Shown here piece by piece: positions 1 to 8,333 of a stretch of DNA of 64,000 nt. The notes under the pieces are model-generated. The model ran no database searches. It was not told the origin of the DNA and worked only from the letters and a program-made list of their open reading frames with translations. The position numbers were made by a program, and so were the translations under genes. Source of the stretch: Actinospica sp035552695 (GTDB lineage Bacteria; Actinomycetota; Actinomycetes; Streptomycetales; Catenulisporaceae); the NCBI RefSeq assembly GCF_035552695.1, contig NZ_DASZKT010000023.1:8066-72065 (forward strand), in the 5' to 3' direction. Position 1 is the first letter of the stretch. Every line of letters starts with the position of its first letter.

Positions 1-263
1 TCCTCACACCGGTCCTCCAACTGCTCTGCGGCGTGCTCGTCAACCACGAGACCGCGGCGGGCAGCGAGTGGATCGGATTCGGGATCGTCTGGGTCGCGCT
101 GACGGTGCTCACCGTGGACGGGCTGCGCCAGGCGGGGGCGTCGCGCGCTGCGGCCCAGACGAGCGCCGCGGCTCAGACGGCCGGCGCAGCTCAGGCGAGC
201 GGCTCCGGGAGCACGCCCTCGAGCACCAGCAACGCCTCCTTGGTGGCCAAGCCGTCCGCGTAG
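1..263 (+). CDS. rarD: RarD-type EamA permease, C-terminal end (partial)
   Basis: Only the last 87 codons are present; the frame opens at base 3 and the 5' part lies outside the window. The text LTPVLQLLCGVL ... WIGFGIVWVALTVLTVDGLR matches the final two membrane helices of the RarD subgroup of drug/metabolite (EamA) transporters, where an LQ-LLGVLV-HE loop precedes a WIGF-IVW-AL helix. The tail after residue 35 is a loose Ala/Ser/Gln-rich stretch, probably cytosolic. Its stop lies 73 bases inside the 3' end of the convergent ogt gene, so the two coding sequences overlap tail to tail. The substrate is unknown. Family assignment is fairly sure; the exact substrate family is inference. Confidence 0.72.
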   Translation, partial: LTPVLQLLCGVLVNHETAAGSEWIGFGIVWVALTVLTVDGLRQAGASRAAAQTSAAAQTAGAAQASGSGSTPSSTSNASLVAKPSA

Positions 264-736
264 CCCGTCAGCGAGCCGTTCGCGCCGATGACGCGGTGGC
301 ACGGGATGAGGATGCCGAGCGGATTGGAGCCCACCGCACCGCCGACCGCGCGGGCCGCGACGCGATCGAGGCCCAGGGCCGCCGTGACCTTGCCGTAGGT
401 CGTCGTGCTGCCGTAAGGGATCTTCCGCAGTTCGTCCCACACACGGCGCTGGAAGGACGAGCCGCGTGGCTCGAGTTCGAGGTCGAACTCCTTCAGGTCG
501 CCGGCGAAGTACCCCTGGAGCTGCGCGATCGCGTGCGCGAACTCCTCGGGCGCATGCTCCCAGCTCTCGTCGATGCGGGCGACGGGCCGGTTTCTGTCCT
601 CGCTCCAGACCTGCAGCGTGACGCCGGTGAGCACGACGCCGCCGGGGGCGGACGCGTCGCGCACTCCGGTCAGCAGGTAGCTGCCGACGGGGCTTTCCGT
701 GGTCGTGTAGATGGTGGCTGTGCTGGTGGAAGTCAT
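191..736 (-). CDS. ogt: Methylated-DNA--[protein]-cysteine S-methyltransferase
   Basis: A 181-residue suicide enzyme that removes alkyl groups from O6-alkylguanine in DNA by transfer to its own cysteine. The signature IPCHRVIG is present with acceptor Cys146. Upstream of it, the FQRRVWDELRKIPYGSTTTYG segment (about residues 95-115) is the usual DNA-binding part. Length is normal for Ogt. The ATG overlaps the TGA of the upstream Ada/AlkA gene (ATGA), so the pair is one coupled alkylation-repair unit. The 3' end overlaps the convergent permease gene by 73 bases. Confidence is high. Confidence 0.95.
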   Translation of the reverse strand: MTSTSTATIYTTTESPVGSYLLTGVRDASAPGGVVLTGVTLQVWSEDRNRPVARIDESWEHAPEEFAHAIAQLQGYFAGDLKEFDLELEPRGSSFQRRVWDELRKIPYGSTTTYGKVTAALGLDRVAARAVGGAVGSNPLGILIPCHRVIGANGSLTGYADGLATKEALLVLEGVLPEPLA

Positions 737-2208
737 GAGTTGCTCCAGAAGTAGTGGATCGCGTAGGACGCCCAGGGGTGCCAGGACTCGACGTCGGTAC
801 GGTCGAGGCCCGCCTTCTTCATCGCGGACTTGATCACGACGTCGCCGGCCGGCACGACGTCCGGGTCGCTCAGGGCACGCATACGCAGGTAACCGGCCGT
901 CCACGGCCCGATGCCGCGCAGTGCCAGCAGCTCCTGCTGTGCCTGGTCGCGGTCCGCGCCCGGGTCGAGGCGCACGCTGCCGTCGGCCAACGCGCCGCTG
1001 ATCGTGCGCAGGGTCTGCTTGCGCGACTCCGGCATGCCCAGCTCGGCGAAGTCCGCGTCCGCCAACGCCTGCGCCCCGGGGAACACGTGCGTCAGGCCGC
1101 CGGTCGGCTCCGGCAGGGGCTCGCCGCGCTCGGCGACGAGCGTGCCCGCGAGCCTGCGTGCCGCCGCCACGGTGATCTGCTGGCCGAGGACCGCGCGGAT
1201 CGCCATCTCGTCCGCGTCGGCCGCGCCGGGCGAGCGCAGGCCCGGGGTCTTCCTGCTGAGCGGACCGAGGACGGCGTGCGGACCGAAGTACTCGGCGACG
1301 GCCACCGGGTCGGCGTCGAGGTCGAACAGCCTGCGCATCCGGCCGATCGCCGTCGTGAACCCGCGCAGATCGGCCAGATCCAGCCGGCAGTCGAGCCACG
1401 CTCCGCCGCCGCCGGAACCGTCGTTGTGCCGCTCGCGCACCTCGACGATGCCGGGCCCGTGCTCGAAACTCAGGGTCCGGCGGTACACGCGGTCGCCGCG
1501 CTCACCGACCATCTCCTCGACGCCGGGGATCGCACGCGCGCCGATGAAGTCGAAGATCTGCTCGCGGGCGTACGGTTCGCGGTACGCCAGCCGCAGCGAG
1601 ATCCCGCTGCCGCCGTTCGTCCCCCGTTCGGCCTTACGCGCCGAGTCGCGCAGCTCGGTCGGCGTCGCCGCGTAGATCTCGCGGATCGTGTCGTTGAACT
1701 GCCGCACGCTCGCGAAGCCCGCCGCGAACGCCACGTCCGTCGCGGGCAACTTCGTGGTCTGCAACAGCACGCGCGCGGTGTGCGCACGCTGCGCCCGGGC
1801 CAGCGCGAGCGGACCCGCGCCGAGCTCCGCGACGAGATGCCGCTGCACCTGCCGTTCGCTGTAGCCGAGCCGCACCGCGAGCCCGGACACGCCCTCCCGG
1901 TCGATCACACCGTCGTTGATCAGCCGCATCGCGCGCCCGATCACGTCGGCCCGCAGGTTCCACTCCGCAGAGCCCGGCACCGCGTCCGGCCGGCACCTCC
2001 GGCACGCGCGGAACCCCGCCGCCTGCGCCGCCGCCGCACTCGGATAGAAGCGCACGTTCTCCCGCTTCGGAGTCGTCGCCGGACAGCTCGGCCGGCAGTA
2101 GATCCCGGTGGTCAGCACCGCGATGAAGAACACGCCGTCGAACCGCGGATCACGCCCGCGCACGGCGTCGTACCGGTGCTCGTCCGTCTGAATTCCGCTG
2201 GTCGCCAT
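733..2208 (-). CDS. alkA: Ada metal-binding/AraC HTH fused to AlkA 3-methyladenine DNA glycosylase
   Basis: A 491-residue fusion combining alkylation sensing with base excision. Residues 1-80 form the Ada zinc/phosphotriester-repair domain with Cys38, Cys42, Cys69 and Cys72; Cys38 is the expected methyl acceptor. Residues about 85-190 are an AraC-type double helix-turn-helix. The rest is AlkA: an N-terminal domain (about 195-290) and a helix-hairpin-helix glycosylase with LRGIGPWTAGYL followed by the catalytic aspartate in VPAGD. Such AdaA-AlkA fusions are common in actinobacteria. It is expected to excise alkylated purines and to activate the adaptive response, probably including its own operon with ogt. 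The ATG at 2208 is the first sensible start. Confidence 0.93.
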   Translation of the reverse strand: MATSGIQTDEHRYDAVRGRDPRFDGVFFIAVLTTGIYCRPSCPATTPKRENVRFYPSAAAAQAAGFRACRRCRPDAVPGSAEWNLRADVIGRAMRLINDGVIDREGVSGLAVRLGYSERQVQRHLVAELGAGPLALARAQRAHTARVLLQTTKLPATDVAFAAGFASVRQFNDTIREIYAATPTELRDSARKAERGTNGGSGISLRLAYREPYAREQIFDFIGARAIPGVEEMVGERGDRVYRRTLSFEHGPGIVEVRERHNDGSGGGGAWLDCRLDLADLRGFTTAIGRMRRLFDLDADPVAVAEYFGPHAVLGPLSRKTPGLRSPGAADADEMAIRAVLGQQITVAAARRLAGTLVAERGEPLPEPTGGLTHVFPGAQALADADFAELGMPESRKQTLRTISGALADGSVRLDPGADRDQAQQELLALRGIGPWTAGYLRMRALSDPDVVPAGDVVIKSAMKKAGLDRTDVESWHPWASYAIHYFWSNS

Positions 2209-2292
2209 GAGTCCATGATGACCCCGGACCCGCCCGGTCTCTAGCGGCTTTCGGACATGGATGCTGGCGTCGGCACAGCACGGTCGGTGCAA

Positions 2293-2309
2293 GTCGGCAC
2301 AACGCCGAC
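2293..2309 (-). terminator. Stem-loop downstream of the polyprenyl synthase gene
   Basis: A perfect 6-bp stem (GTCGGC/GCCGAC) with a 5-base loop lies 7 bases past the stop of the minus-strand gene. There is no long U tract, as is common for actinobacterial terminators. The GTCGGCACA motif also occurs directly repeated at 2269 and 2293. Terminator function is inferred. Confidence 0.45.
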
Positions 2310-2315
2310 CGCCGC

Positions 2316-3338
2316 TCAGACGGTGCGGGAGTGGACCAGGTCGCAGAGGGCGTAGAGGGCGGCGCGGGCGGGGATGTCGGGGAGGGTGGCGAGCAGGGCG
2401 CGGGCCTCGTCGGCGTAGCGGCGGGCGGTGGCGCGGGCCTGGTTCATGGCCTCGTGGGCGCGCAGCGACTCGAGGGTCTCGGAGACGAGGTCGTCGTCGG
2501 TGATGGGGCCGGAGAGCAGCTCGCGCAGGCGGGCGGAGGCGGCGTCGGTCGAGGCCAGCGCGTAGAGGGTCGGCAGGGTCGGGACTCCCTCGCGCAGGTC
2601 GGTGCCGGGGACCTTGCCGGACTCCTCGGGGCTGCCGGCGATGTCCAACACGTCGTCCGCCAGCTGGAAGGCGAGGCCGAAGACCTCGCCGAAGCGGGTG
2701 AGCTGGTCGACGACCGGGCCGGGGGCGCCGGAGAGCAGCGCGCCGAAGCGGGCCGAGGTGGCGATCAGCGAGCCGGTCTTGTCCGAGAGCACGCGCAGGT
2801 AGTGGTCGATCGCCGACTCGCCGGGGGCGGGCTCGAGGCATTCGTTGATCTGGCCGGTGACGAGCCGCTCGAAGGTGATCGCCTGCAGCCGCACGGCCTC
2901 CGGGCCGAGGTCGGCGAGCAGCTGAGAGGCCTTGGCGAACAGGAAGTCGCCGGTGAGGATCGCGATCGAGTTGTCCCAGCGGGCGTTGGCGGTCTGCACG
3001 CCGCGGCGCAGCGGGGCCTCGTCCATCACGTCGTCGTGGTACAGCGTGGCCATGTGGGTGAGCTCTACGACGCAGGCCGCCACGAGCACGTCCGGGACGA
3101 CCGCCTCGCCGAACTCGGCCGCCACGAGGGTGAGCAGCGGACGGAAGCGCTTGCCGCCGGCCTCGACCAGGTGGCCGGCCGACTCGCGGATCAGCGGATG
3201 GTCGCTGTGCGCGGCCTCCTGGAGCAGCGCCTCCACGTCCGCGAGGCTCGAGGTGACCCGCGCGATGAGTTCGGCGTCCGAGGTGATCAGCCCCCAGGGA
3301 AGGGTGCTCGCGCGTCCGGTCTCCACCTGCACGCTCAC
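2316..3338 (-). CDS. Polyprenyl diphosphate synthase (menaquinone side chain)
   Basis: A 340-residue trans-isoprenyl diphosphate synthase that extends allylic diphosphates with isopentenyl diphosphate. The first Asp-rich motif is DDVMD (residues 102-106) in the helix TLYHDDVMDEAPLRRG; the second is LADDVLD near residue 230. GGKRFRP near residue 61 is the diphosphate-binding segment. Length and motifs match actinobacterial heptaprenyl/polyprenyl synthases next to nuo. With the menaquinone genes at 21.7-34.7 kb it most likely makes the menaquinone tail. Chain length cannot be told from the sequence. It is divergent from the gene at 3504, with 165 bases between. Confidence 0.88.
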   Translation of the reverse strand: MSVQVETGRASTLPWGLITSDAELIARVTSSLADVEALLQEAAHSDHPLIRESAGHLVEAGGKRFRPLLTLVAAEFGEAVVPDVLVAACVVELTHMATLYHDDVMDEAPLRRGVQTANARWDNSIAILTGDFLFAKASQLLADLGPEAVRLQAITFERLVTGQINECLEPAPGESAIDHYLRVLSDKTGSLIATSARFGALLSGAPGPVVDQLTRFGEVFGLAFQLADDVLDIAGSPEESGKVPGTDLREGVPTLPTLYALASTDAASARLRELLSGPITDDDLVSETLESLRAHEAMNQARATARRYADEARALLATLPDIPARAALYALCDLVHSRTV

Positions 3339-3503
3339 GTTCTCGCCTTCCGCCCGATAGGGTCAGCCATTGTCCACACTTGCAGCTTCCCAACCTAGTG
3401 CATGCCCCTCCTCGGACGACGCCAACGTCGGCATATCGAAACGCCCCGTCCTGCTGCTACGCTCCCCGGCGTAGCGGCCACATGTCGAGGGAGCGGCGCG
3501 CGA

Positions 3504-4433
3504 ATGAGCGAAGCGATAGTCAAGGCGCTGGACGAGGCGGCGAGTCGGGTCGGGGCATCGCTCGGCAAGGACGCCTCGAAGGCGATCACCGACCTCTACC
3601 GGGATTCGAGCAGCAAGCTCACCGATGTCGTCAAGCGCAGCGTGGGCTCGGACGTCGAGCACGCCGGCCAGCTGAAGCAGATCGCGGACAAGCTCGAGCA
3701 GAACGCCGCGCGCACCGGCGTGAGCGACGCCGAGAAGGCCACCGAGAACGCGGCGCTGAAGCAGAAGCTCTCGGACATCCTCCACGATCCGGGCAGCGGC
3801 ACGAAGCCGACGATCAAGCGCGAGGACAACGACTTCTCCCAGGACCACTTCGTCCCGAACGACCCGAAGACGAAGCAGCCGAAGATCGACAAGACGACCG
3901 GCAAGCCGGTCGAGGTCGGCAAGTCCCACATCAACGCGAACGGCGACCTGGAGCCCGCGAACCCGAACGGCAAGACGACGATGACCCAGCACGTCATCGG
4001 CGGCAACAACCCGGCAATCAAGGGCAGCAGCCCCTACACCTCCTTCGCGCCCTCGAAGGGTGTCGGCGGCAAGCAGTACGGCAGCCACGAGTACCAGGTG
4101 GACTACAACAAGCTGCAGCAGGACATCGGCGGCGGGAAGGTCAACGGCGTCGAGATCCACGACCCGGCCTCGGTGCAGGGCTCGATCCAGGGCGAGATCG
4201 ACGGCATCGCGGGCCAGCACGTGGTCGTGCCGCACGGCTCGCTGCCGAACGGGGAGATGACCCAGCCCGAGAAGGCCGCCTTCGGCAAGCAGGTCGCGCA
4301 GCAGTTCGGGATCAAGGGCGAGGCGAAGAACGACCTCACGGCCCGGATCAACGCGCTGTCCAACTCGCGCCGCGACAACGAGTGGCTGGTCAAGGGTACG
4401 ATTCCGGGCAGCTACCTGACGAAGATCCGCTAA
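3504..4433 (+). CDS. Unrecognised lysine-rich protein, candidate effector/toxin
   Basis: I do not recognise a named family. The 309-residue product has no signal peptide or membrane helix. Residues 1-70 are predicted helical (alternating acidic/basic, coiled-coil-like). About 85-130 is a highly charged, disordered, Lys/Asp-rich linker. The C-terminal half from MTQHVIGG (about residue 160) is more ordered, with H followed by SSPYTSFAPSKG. That pattern recalls the His...SPxTSF motifs in some ADP-ribosyltransferase-like or nuclease tips of polymorphic toxins; this is resemblance only. ATG 3504 was chosen because GAGGGAG precedes it. A 223-residue acidic protein follows 19 bases downstream with its own good RBS, an arrangement typical of effector then immunity gene. 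It could also be a phage or conjugation remnant. Confidence 0.5.
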   Translation: MSEAIVKALDEAASRVGASLGKDASKAITDLYRDSSSKLTDVVKRSVGSDVEHAGQLKQIADKLEQNAARTGVSDAEKATENAALKQKLSDILHDPGSGTKPTIKREDNDFSQDHFVPNDPKTKQPKIDKTTGKPVEVGKSHINANGDLEPANPNGKTTMTQHVIGGNNPAIKGSSPYTSFAPSKGVGGKQYGSHEYQVDYNKLQQDIGGGKVNGVEIHDPASVQGSIQGEIDGIAGQHVVVPHGSLPNGEMTQPEKAAFGKQVAQQFGIKGEAKNDLTARINALSNSRRDNEWLVKGTIPGSYLTKIR

Positions 4434-4452
4434 GCCGGTGGAGGGAACGCAG

Positions 4453-5124
4453 ATGGACGACACGGCCGGGGACGGGCAGTACCAGCCGGGCGAGGTTGCC
4501 GAGCGCCTGTTCTTCACCAGGCCCGACGGTACGGAGACCGAGCCGGACTCCGCGATCGCGGTGGCGGCGGACGACGAGGGCTGGGTGCCGCTCGAGCCGG
4601 ACGCGCGGGCCCTGCTGGCGGACGAGTCGGCGGAGCCGTACGACCGCTACCTGGCGATGACCGCGCTCACCCGCTGGGGCTCGCCGGTCGGCTACGCGGC
4701 CGTCCAGGCGGCCGCCCAGGACCCGGACGAGCAGCCCTGGCGGGACTACTCGATCGACCGGTTCTACAGCCTGGACAATACCTTCGCGCTGCTCAGCCGG
4801 GCCGTCATCGACAGCGTCGACCAGGCCGTCGAGCGCGGCAGCACCGCCGAGCGGCTCGCGGCGCTCGCGGCGCTGATCGGCATCACCGACCGGGTCTACT
4901 TCGAGCACAACCTCTCCCCCTCCGGCATGTACCCCGAGGACATCGCGCAGCTGCGCGGGCCGATCGAGACGCAGATCGAGCGCGGGCTCGCCGAACTCGC
5001 CGCGGCCCCGGCCGACGTGCCGCTCCCGGGGTGGGTGTCGGACCAGGTCGAGGAGCTCGCCAACGCGCTCGGCATGATCGACAAGGACGCGGCGGACGCG
5101 TACAAGGCGCGGATTCCCGCGTAG
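4453..5124 (+). CDS. Acidic helical protein, candidate immunity partner
   Basis: A 223-residue soluble, strongly acidic protein with no recognised family name. From about residue 60 it is built of amphipathic helices rich in Ala/Leu/Glu, with repeated A-x-x-AL-x-x-WG/LI units suggesting a HEAT-like alpha-solenoid. The first 50 residues are Asp/Glu-rich and probably loose. ATG 4453 is preferred over an upstream GTG at 4438 because GAGGGAA sits 5-11 bases before it. It lies 19 bases after the candidate effector, so the two are co-transcribed. Acidic solenoids often serve as immunity proteins by masking basic toxins; that role is inference from composition and order only. A convergent terminator separates it from nuoN. 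Confidence 0.5.
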   Translation: MDDTAGDGQYQPGEVAERLFFTRPDGTETEPDSAIAVAADDEGWVPLEPDARALLADESAEPYDRYLAMTALTRWGSPVGYAAVQAAAQDPDEQPWRDYSIDRFYSLDNTFALLSRAVIDSVDQAVERGSTAERLAALAALIGITDRVYFEHNLSPSGMYPEDIAQLRGPIETQIERGLAELAAAPADVPLPGWVSDQVEELANALGMIDKDAADAYKARIPA

Positions 5125-5155
5125 CCGCACAGCCGGCCGGGCAGTTGGCCGCCGC

Positions 5156-5193
5156 CCGTCGCCCACGGCCTCTTTGACGTGGGCGCCGGACGG
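5156..5193. terminator. Bidirectional terminator between convergent genes
   Basis: A hairpin with inner stem GCCCACG/CGTGGGC (5161-5167 and 5178-5184) extended by outer CCGTC/GACGG pairs lies between the plus-strand pair ending at 5124 and nuoN ending at 5205. It is suitable for ending transcription from both sides, including the whole nuo operon. Confidence 0.6.
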
Positions 5194-5204
5194 ACGCTTT
5201 CTGG

Positions 5205-6779
5205 TTACTTGGCGAGGGTTCCCGCCGAGTTGTTCGCCAGGTGCAGCAGCAGGCTCGGCGCCACGCCGAGGGCCACGGTGGCGAACGCGGCGACCGCGAG
5301 GGCGGTCTTGACCGCGATGGACGGGTGGGCGATGGTCGGCCCCTCCGGCAGCGGGTCGGAGAAGAACATCACCACCACCACCCGCAGGTAGAAGAAGGCC
5401 GCGAGCGCGCTGGCCAGCACGGCGACGATCACCAGGTCCGGCGAGCCCGCGTTCAGGGCCGCCTGGAAGATGGCGAACTTGCCGATGAAGATGCTGGTGA
5501 ACGGGATTCCCGCGAAGGCCAGCAGGAACACGGCGAGCAGCGCGGCCGGGATCGGGGCGCGCCGGCCGAGTCCGGCCCAGCGGGACAGGTCCGTGGCCTC
5601 GCCTCCCGCGTCGCGCACCAGGGTGACCACGGCGAACGCGCCGACGATGGCCACGCCGTAGACCGGCAGGTAGAACAGGACTGCCGCGCGGGCCTGCGCG
5701 GTCGTCGACGTGACGCCGATCAGCAGGTAGCCGGCGTTGAGGATCGCCGAGTACGCGAGCATCCGTTTGATGTCCCGCTGGGTCAGCGCGAGCACGCCGC
5801 CGACGAGCATCGTGATGATGGCGATGGCCTGCATGACGGGCCGCCAGACGGTCTCCGCGCTGCTCACACCCATGCCCACGTCGAGCACCCGGACCAGCGC
5901 CCCGAACGCCGCGATCTTCGTGGCCGCGGCCATGAAGCCGGTGATCGGCGTCGGCGCGCCCTGATACACGTCGGGCGTCCACATGTGGAAGGGCGCCGCG
6001 CCGACCTTGAACAGCAGGCCCATGCCGAGCAGCGCCAGGCCCGTGTACAGCAGCGCGGATCCGGCGGTCGGGTGGGCGACGTGCTGCGCGATGACCTCGA
6101 GGTTCACCGAGCCCGCGTAGCCGTAGAGCATCGCGGCGCCGTAGAGGAAGAACGCGGAGGAGAACGCGCCGAGCAGGAAGTACTTGAGCGCGGCCTCCTG
6201 GGACAGCAGGCGACGGTGCCGGGACAGGCCGCAGACGAGGTAGAGCGGCAGCGACAGGACTTCGAGCGCGACGAACATCGTCAGCAGGTCGTTGGCCGCC
6301 GGAAACAGCAGCATGCCGCCGACCGAGAACATCAGCAGCGGGTAGACCTCAGTGGTCTGCCAGCCGCGGCGCGTGGTGTCCCGCTCGGCCTGCGAGCCGG
6401 GCACCGTGGCGCCCTGCGCGGCGAACGCGTCCTGGTTCTGGTCGGTCTTGCGCTCGGCCACGACCAGCAGGCCGACGAACGCGATCACCAGGATCGTGCC
6501 CTGCAGGAACAGCGTCGTGCCGTCCACCGCGACGGCGCCCTGGGCGACCAGGTTCGCACCGCTGTTGTGCAGCGCGATGACGGCGCCGAAGGCGACGGCG
6601 ATGCCCAGCAGCGCGAGCCCGACCTGGATCCGGTAGCGGTGCGCGCGCGGCGCGAAGGCCTCCACCAGGATGCCGAGCGTGGCCGTGCCGAAGGCGATGA
6701 GCATCGGCGAGAGCTTGCCGAACTCGACGTGCGGCGCGACGAACGGGGCTGTGGTGGATGCGGCGGCGAGGACGCTCAC
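5205..6779 (-). CDS. nuoN: NADH-quinone oxidoreductase subunit N
   Basis: A 524-residue antiporter-like membrane subunit of complex I, one of three proton-pumping modules. About 14 hydrophobic helices are visible. Family landmarks include the LLTMFVALEVLSLPLYLVCG helix with its glutamate, GAFSSAFFLYG, LLFKVGAAPFHMWTPDVYQG and RMLAYSAILNAGYLLIG. Length is normal for actinobacterial NuoN. Its ATG overlaps the nuoM stop by 4 bases. It is the last gene of the nuo operon and is followed by a convergent terminator. Confidence 0.97.
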   Translation of the reverse strand: MSVLAAASTTAPFVAPHVEFGKLSPMLIAFGTATLGILVEAFAPRAHRYRIQVGLALLGIAVAFGAVIALHNSGANLVAQGAVAVDGTTLFLQGTILVIAFVGLLVVAERKTDQNQDAFAAQGATVPGSQAERDTTRRGWQTTEVYPLLMFSVGGMLLFPAANDLLTMFVALEVLSLPLYLVCGLSRHRRLLSQEAALKYFLLGAFSSAFFLYGAAMLYGYAGSVNLEVIAQHVAHPTAGSALLYTGLALLGMGLLFKVGAAPFHMWTPDVYQGAPTPITGFMAAATKIAAFGALVRVLDVGMGVSSAETVWRPVMQAIAIITMLVGGVLALTQRDIKRMLAYSAILNAGYLLIGVTSTTAQARAAVLFYLPVYGVAIVGAFAVVTLVRDAGGEATDLSRWAGLGRRAPIPAALLAVFLLAFAGIPFTSIFIGKFAIFQAALNAGSPDLVIVAVLASALAAFFYLRVVVVMFFSDPLPEGPTIAHPSIAVKTALAVAAFATVALGVAPSLLLHLANNSAGTLAK

Positions 6780-8332
6780 TGTTGGCTCCCTGCGGCTCGG
6801 GCGGCGTCTGCGACGGTATGCGGAGGCGCGGTGACCACGTGCGTGGTCGACTGCGTGACCGCCGGGTTGATGTACTTGGTGAGGATCCCGGGCGCGAAGC
6901 CGAGCACCAGGATCAGCGCCAGCAGCGGGACCACGGCGGTCAGCTCACGCCGGTTCAGATCCTTGAAGCCGGCCACGGACTCGCTCACCGGCCCGGTCAT
7001 CGTGCGCTGATACATCCAGAGGATGTAGACGGCGGCGAGCACGATCGAGGTGACTCCGAAGATCGCGGCCACCGGGTACTTCTCGAAGGTCCCGACCAGC
7101 ACCAGGAACTCGCTCACGAACGGGCTCATGCCGGGCAGCGCCAGCGAGGACAGGCCGGCCAGCAGGAAGGTGCCGGCCAGCAGCGGCGCGACCTTCTGCA
7201 CTCCGCCATACGCGTCGATCTCCGCGGAGCCGCGTCGGCGGATCATGAAGCCCGCCAGGAGGAACAGCGCGCCGGTCGCGAGGCCGTGGTTGACCATGTA
7301 GAGCGAGGCGCCGACCTGGCCGCGCGAGGTCCACGCGAACACGCCGAGCGTGATCAGGCCGAAGTGCGAGATCGAGGTGTACGCGATGAGTCGCTTCATG
7401 TCGCTCTGGCCGATCGCGAGCAGCGCGCCGTAGATCGTGCTGATGACCGCGAGGACGAGCACGACCGGCGTGAACCAGTGCGAGGCGTTCGGGAACAGTT
7501 CGAGGCAGAACCGCAGCATCCCGAAGGTGCCGATCTTGTCGAGCACGCCGACGAGCAGCACGGCGGTTCCCGGCGTCGCCTCGGACGCCGCGTCGGGCAG
7601 CCAGGTGTGGAACGGCCACAGCGGCGCCTTCACCGCGAAGGCGATGAAGAACCCGAGGAACAGCCAGCGCTCGACTCCGGTGGAGAAGTGCAGTGTGCCG
7701 CTGGAGACGGCGTTGGCCAACGCGGGGAAGTCGAAGGGGTTCGCGACGGTGCGGTTCGCCACCACGTACAGCCCGATCACCGCGGCCAGCATCAGCAGTC
7801 CGCCGAGCAGGTTGTAGAGCAGGAACTTGACCGCCGCGTACGAGCGCTTCTGCTCGCCGCTGCGTCCGTACGAGCCGATCAGGAAGTAGCTCGGGATCAG
7901 CGTCGCCTCGAAGAGCACGTAGAACAGGAAGACGTCGGTGGCCGCGAAGACGCCGACCATCATGACTTCCAGCACCAGCAGCAGTGCGAAGAACGGGCGC
8001 GGCCGGTCCTTGTCGTCGTGCCAGGAGGCCAGGATGACCACCGGCGCGAGGACGGCCGTCATCAGGATCAGGACGAGCGCGATGCCGTCCACGCCGACCG
8101 CGTAGTTGATATGGAACTGCGTGATCCAGTTGTAGCTCTCGGTCAGCTGGAACCTCGGCCCGCCGACGTTGAACTTGACCGCGTCGAGGACGGCGAAGAC
8201 CAGGGTGAGGATCGACGCGCCGAGCGCGATCTCCTTCGAGCGCTTCACCATCCCGGACGGCAGTAGCGACATCGCGGCCACGCCGACCGCCGGCGAGGCG
8301 ATCGTGAGAGTCAGATACGGGAAGCTCGACAT
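6776..8332 (-). CDS. nuoM: NADH-quinone oxidoreductase subunit M
   Basis: A 518-residue antiporter-like subunit of the complex I membrane arm. Recognisable segments are NYAVGVDGIALVLILMTAVL near the N terminus, YVLFEATLIPSYFLIGSYG with the conserved glutamate, FFIAFAVKAPLWPFHTWLPDA with the lysine, and MKRLIAYTSISHFGLITLGVFAWT. All are diagnostic for NuoM rather than NuoL or NuoN. About 14 transmembrane helices are expected. It overlaps nuoN by 4 bases and starts 1 base after the nuoL stop. Confidence 0.97.
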   Translation of the reverse strand: MSSFPYLTLTIASPAVGVAAMSLLPSGMVKRSKEIALGASILTLVFAVLDAVKFNVGGPRFQLTESYNWITQFHINYAVGVDGIALVLILMTAVLAPVVILASWHDDKDRPRPFFALLLVLEVMMVGVFAATDVFLFYVLFEATLIPSYFLIGSYGRSGEQKRSYAAVKFLLYNLLGGLLMLAAVIGLYVVANRTVANPFDFPALANAVSSGTLHFSTGVERWLFLGFFIAFAVKAPLWPFHTWLPDAASEATPGTAVLLVGVLDKIGTFGMLRFCLELFPNASHWFTPVVLVLAVISTIYGALLAIGQSDMKRLIAYTSISHFGLITLGVFAWTSRGQVGASLYMVNHGLATGALFLLAGFMIRRRGSAEIDAYGGVQKVAPLLAGTFLLAGLSSLALPGMSPFVSEFLVLVGTFEKYPVAAIFGVTSIVLAAVYILWMYQRTMTGPVSESVAGFKDLNRRELTAVVPLLALILVLGFAPGILTKYINPAVTQSTTHVVTAPPHTVADAARAAGSQQ

Positions 8333-8333
8333 G

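Noticed and set aside
3370..3378. TTGTCCACA, a perfect Streptomyces-type DnaA box
   Set aside because: A single isolated 9-base match; about one is expected by chance in 64 kb and no second box is near, so no origin is claimed.
3363..4517. A 384-codon minus-strand frame over the candidate effector gene
   Set aside because: Leu/Val/Arg-rich mirror translation without motifs; the plus frame has an RBS, charged linker and a partner gene.
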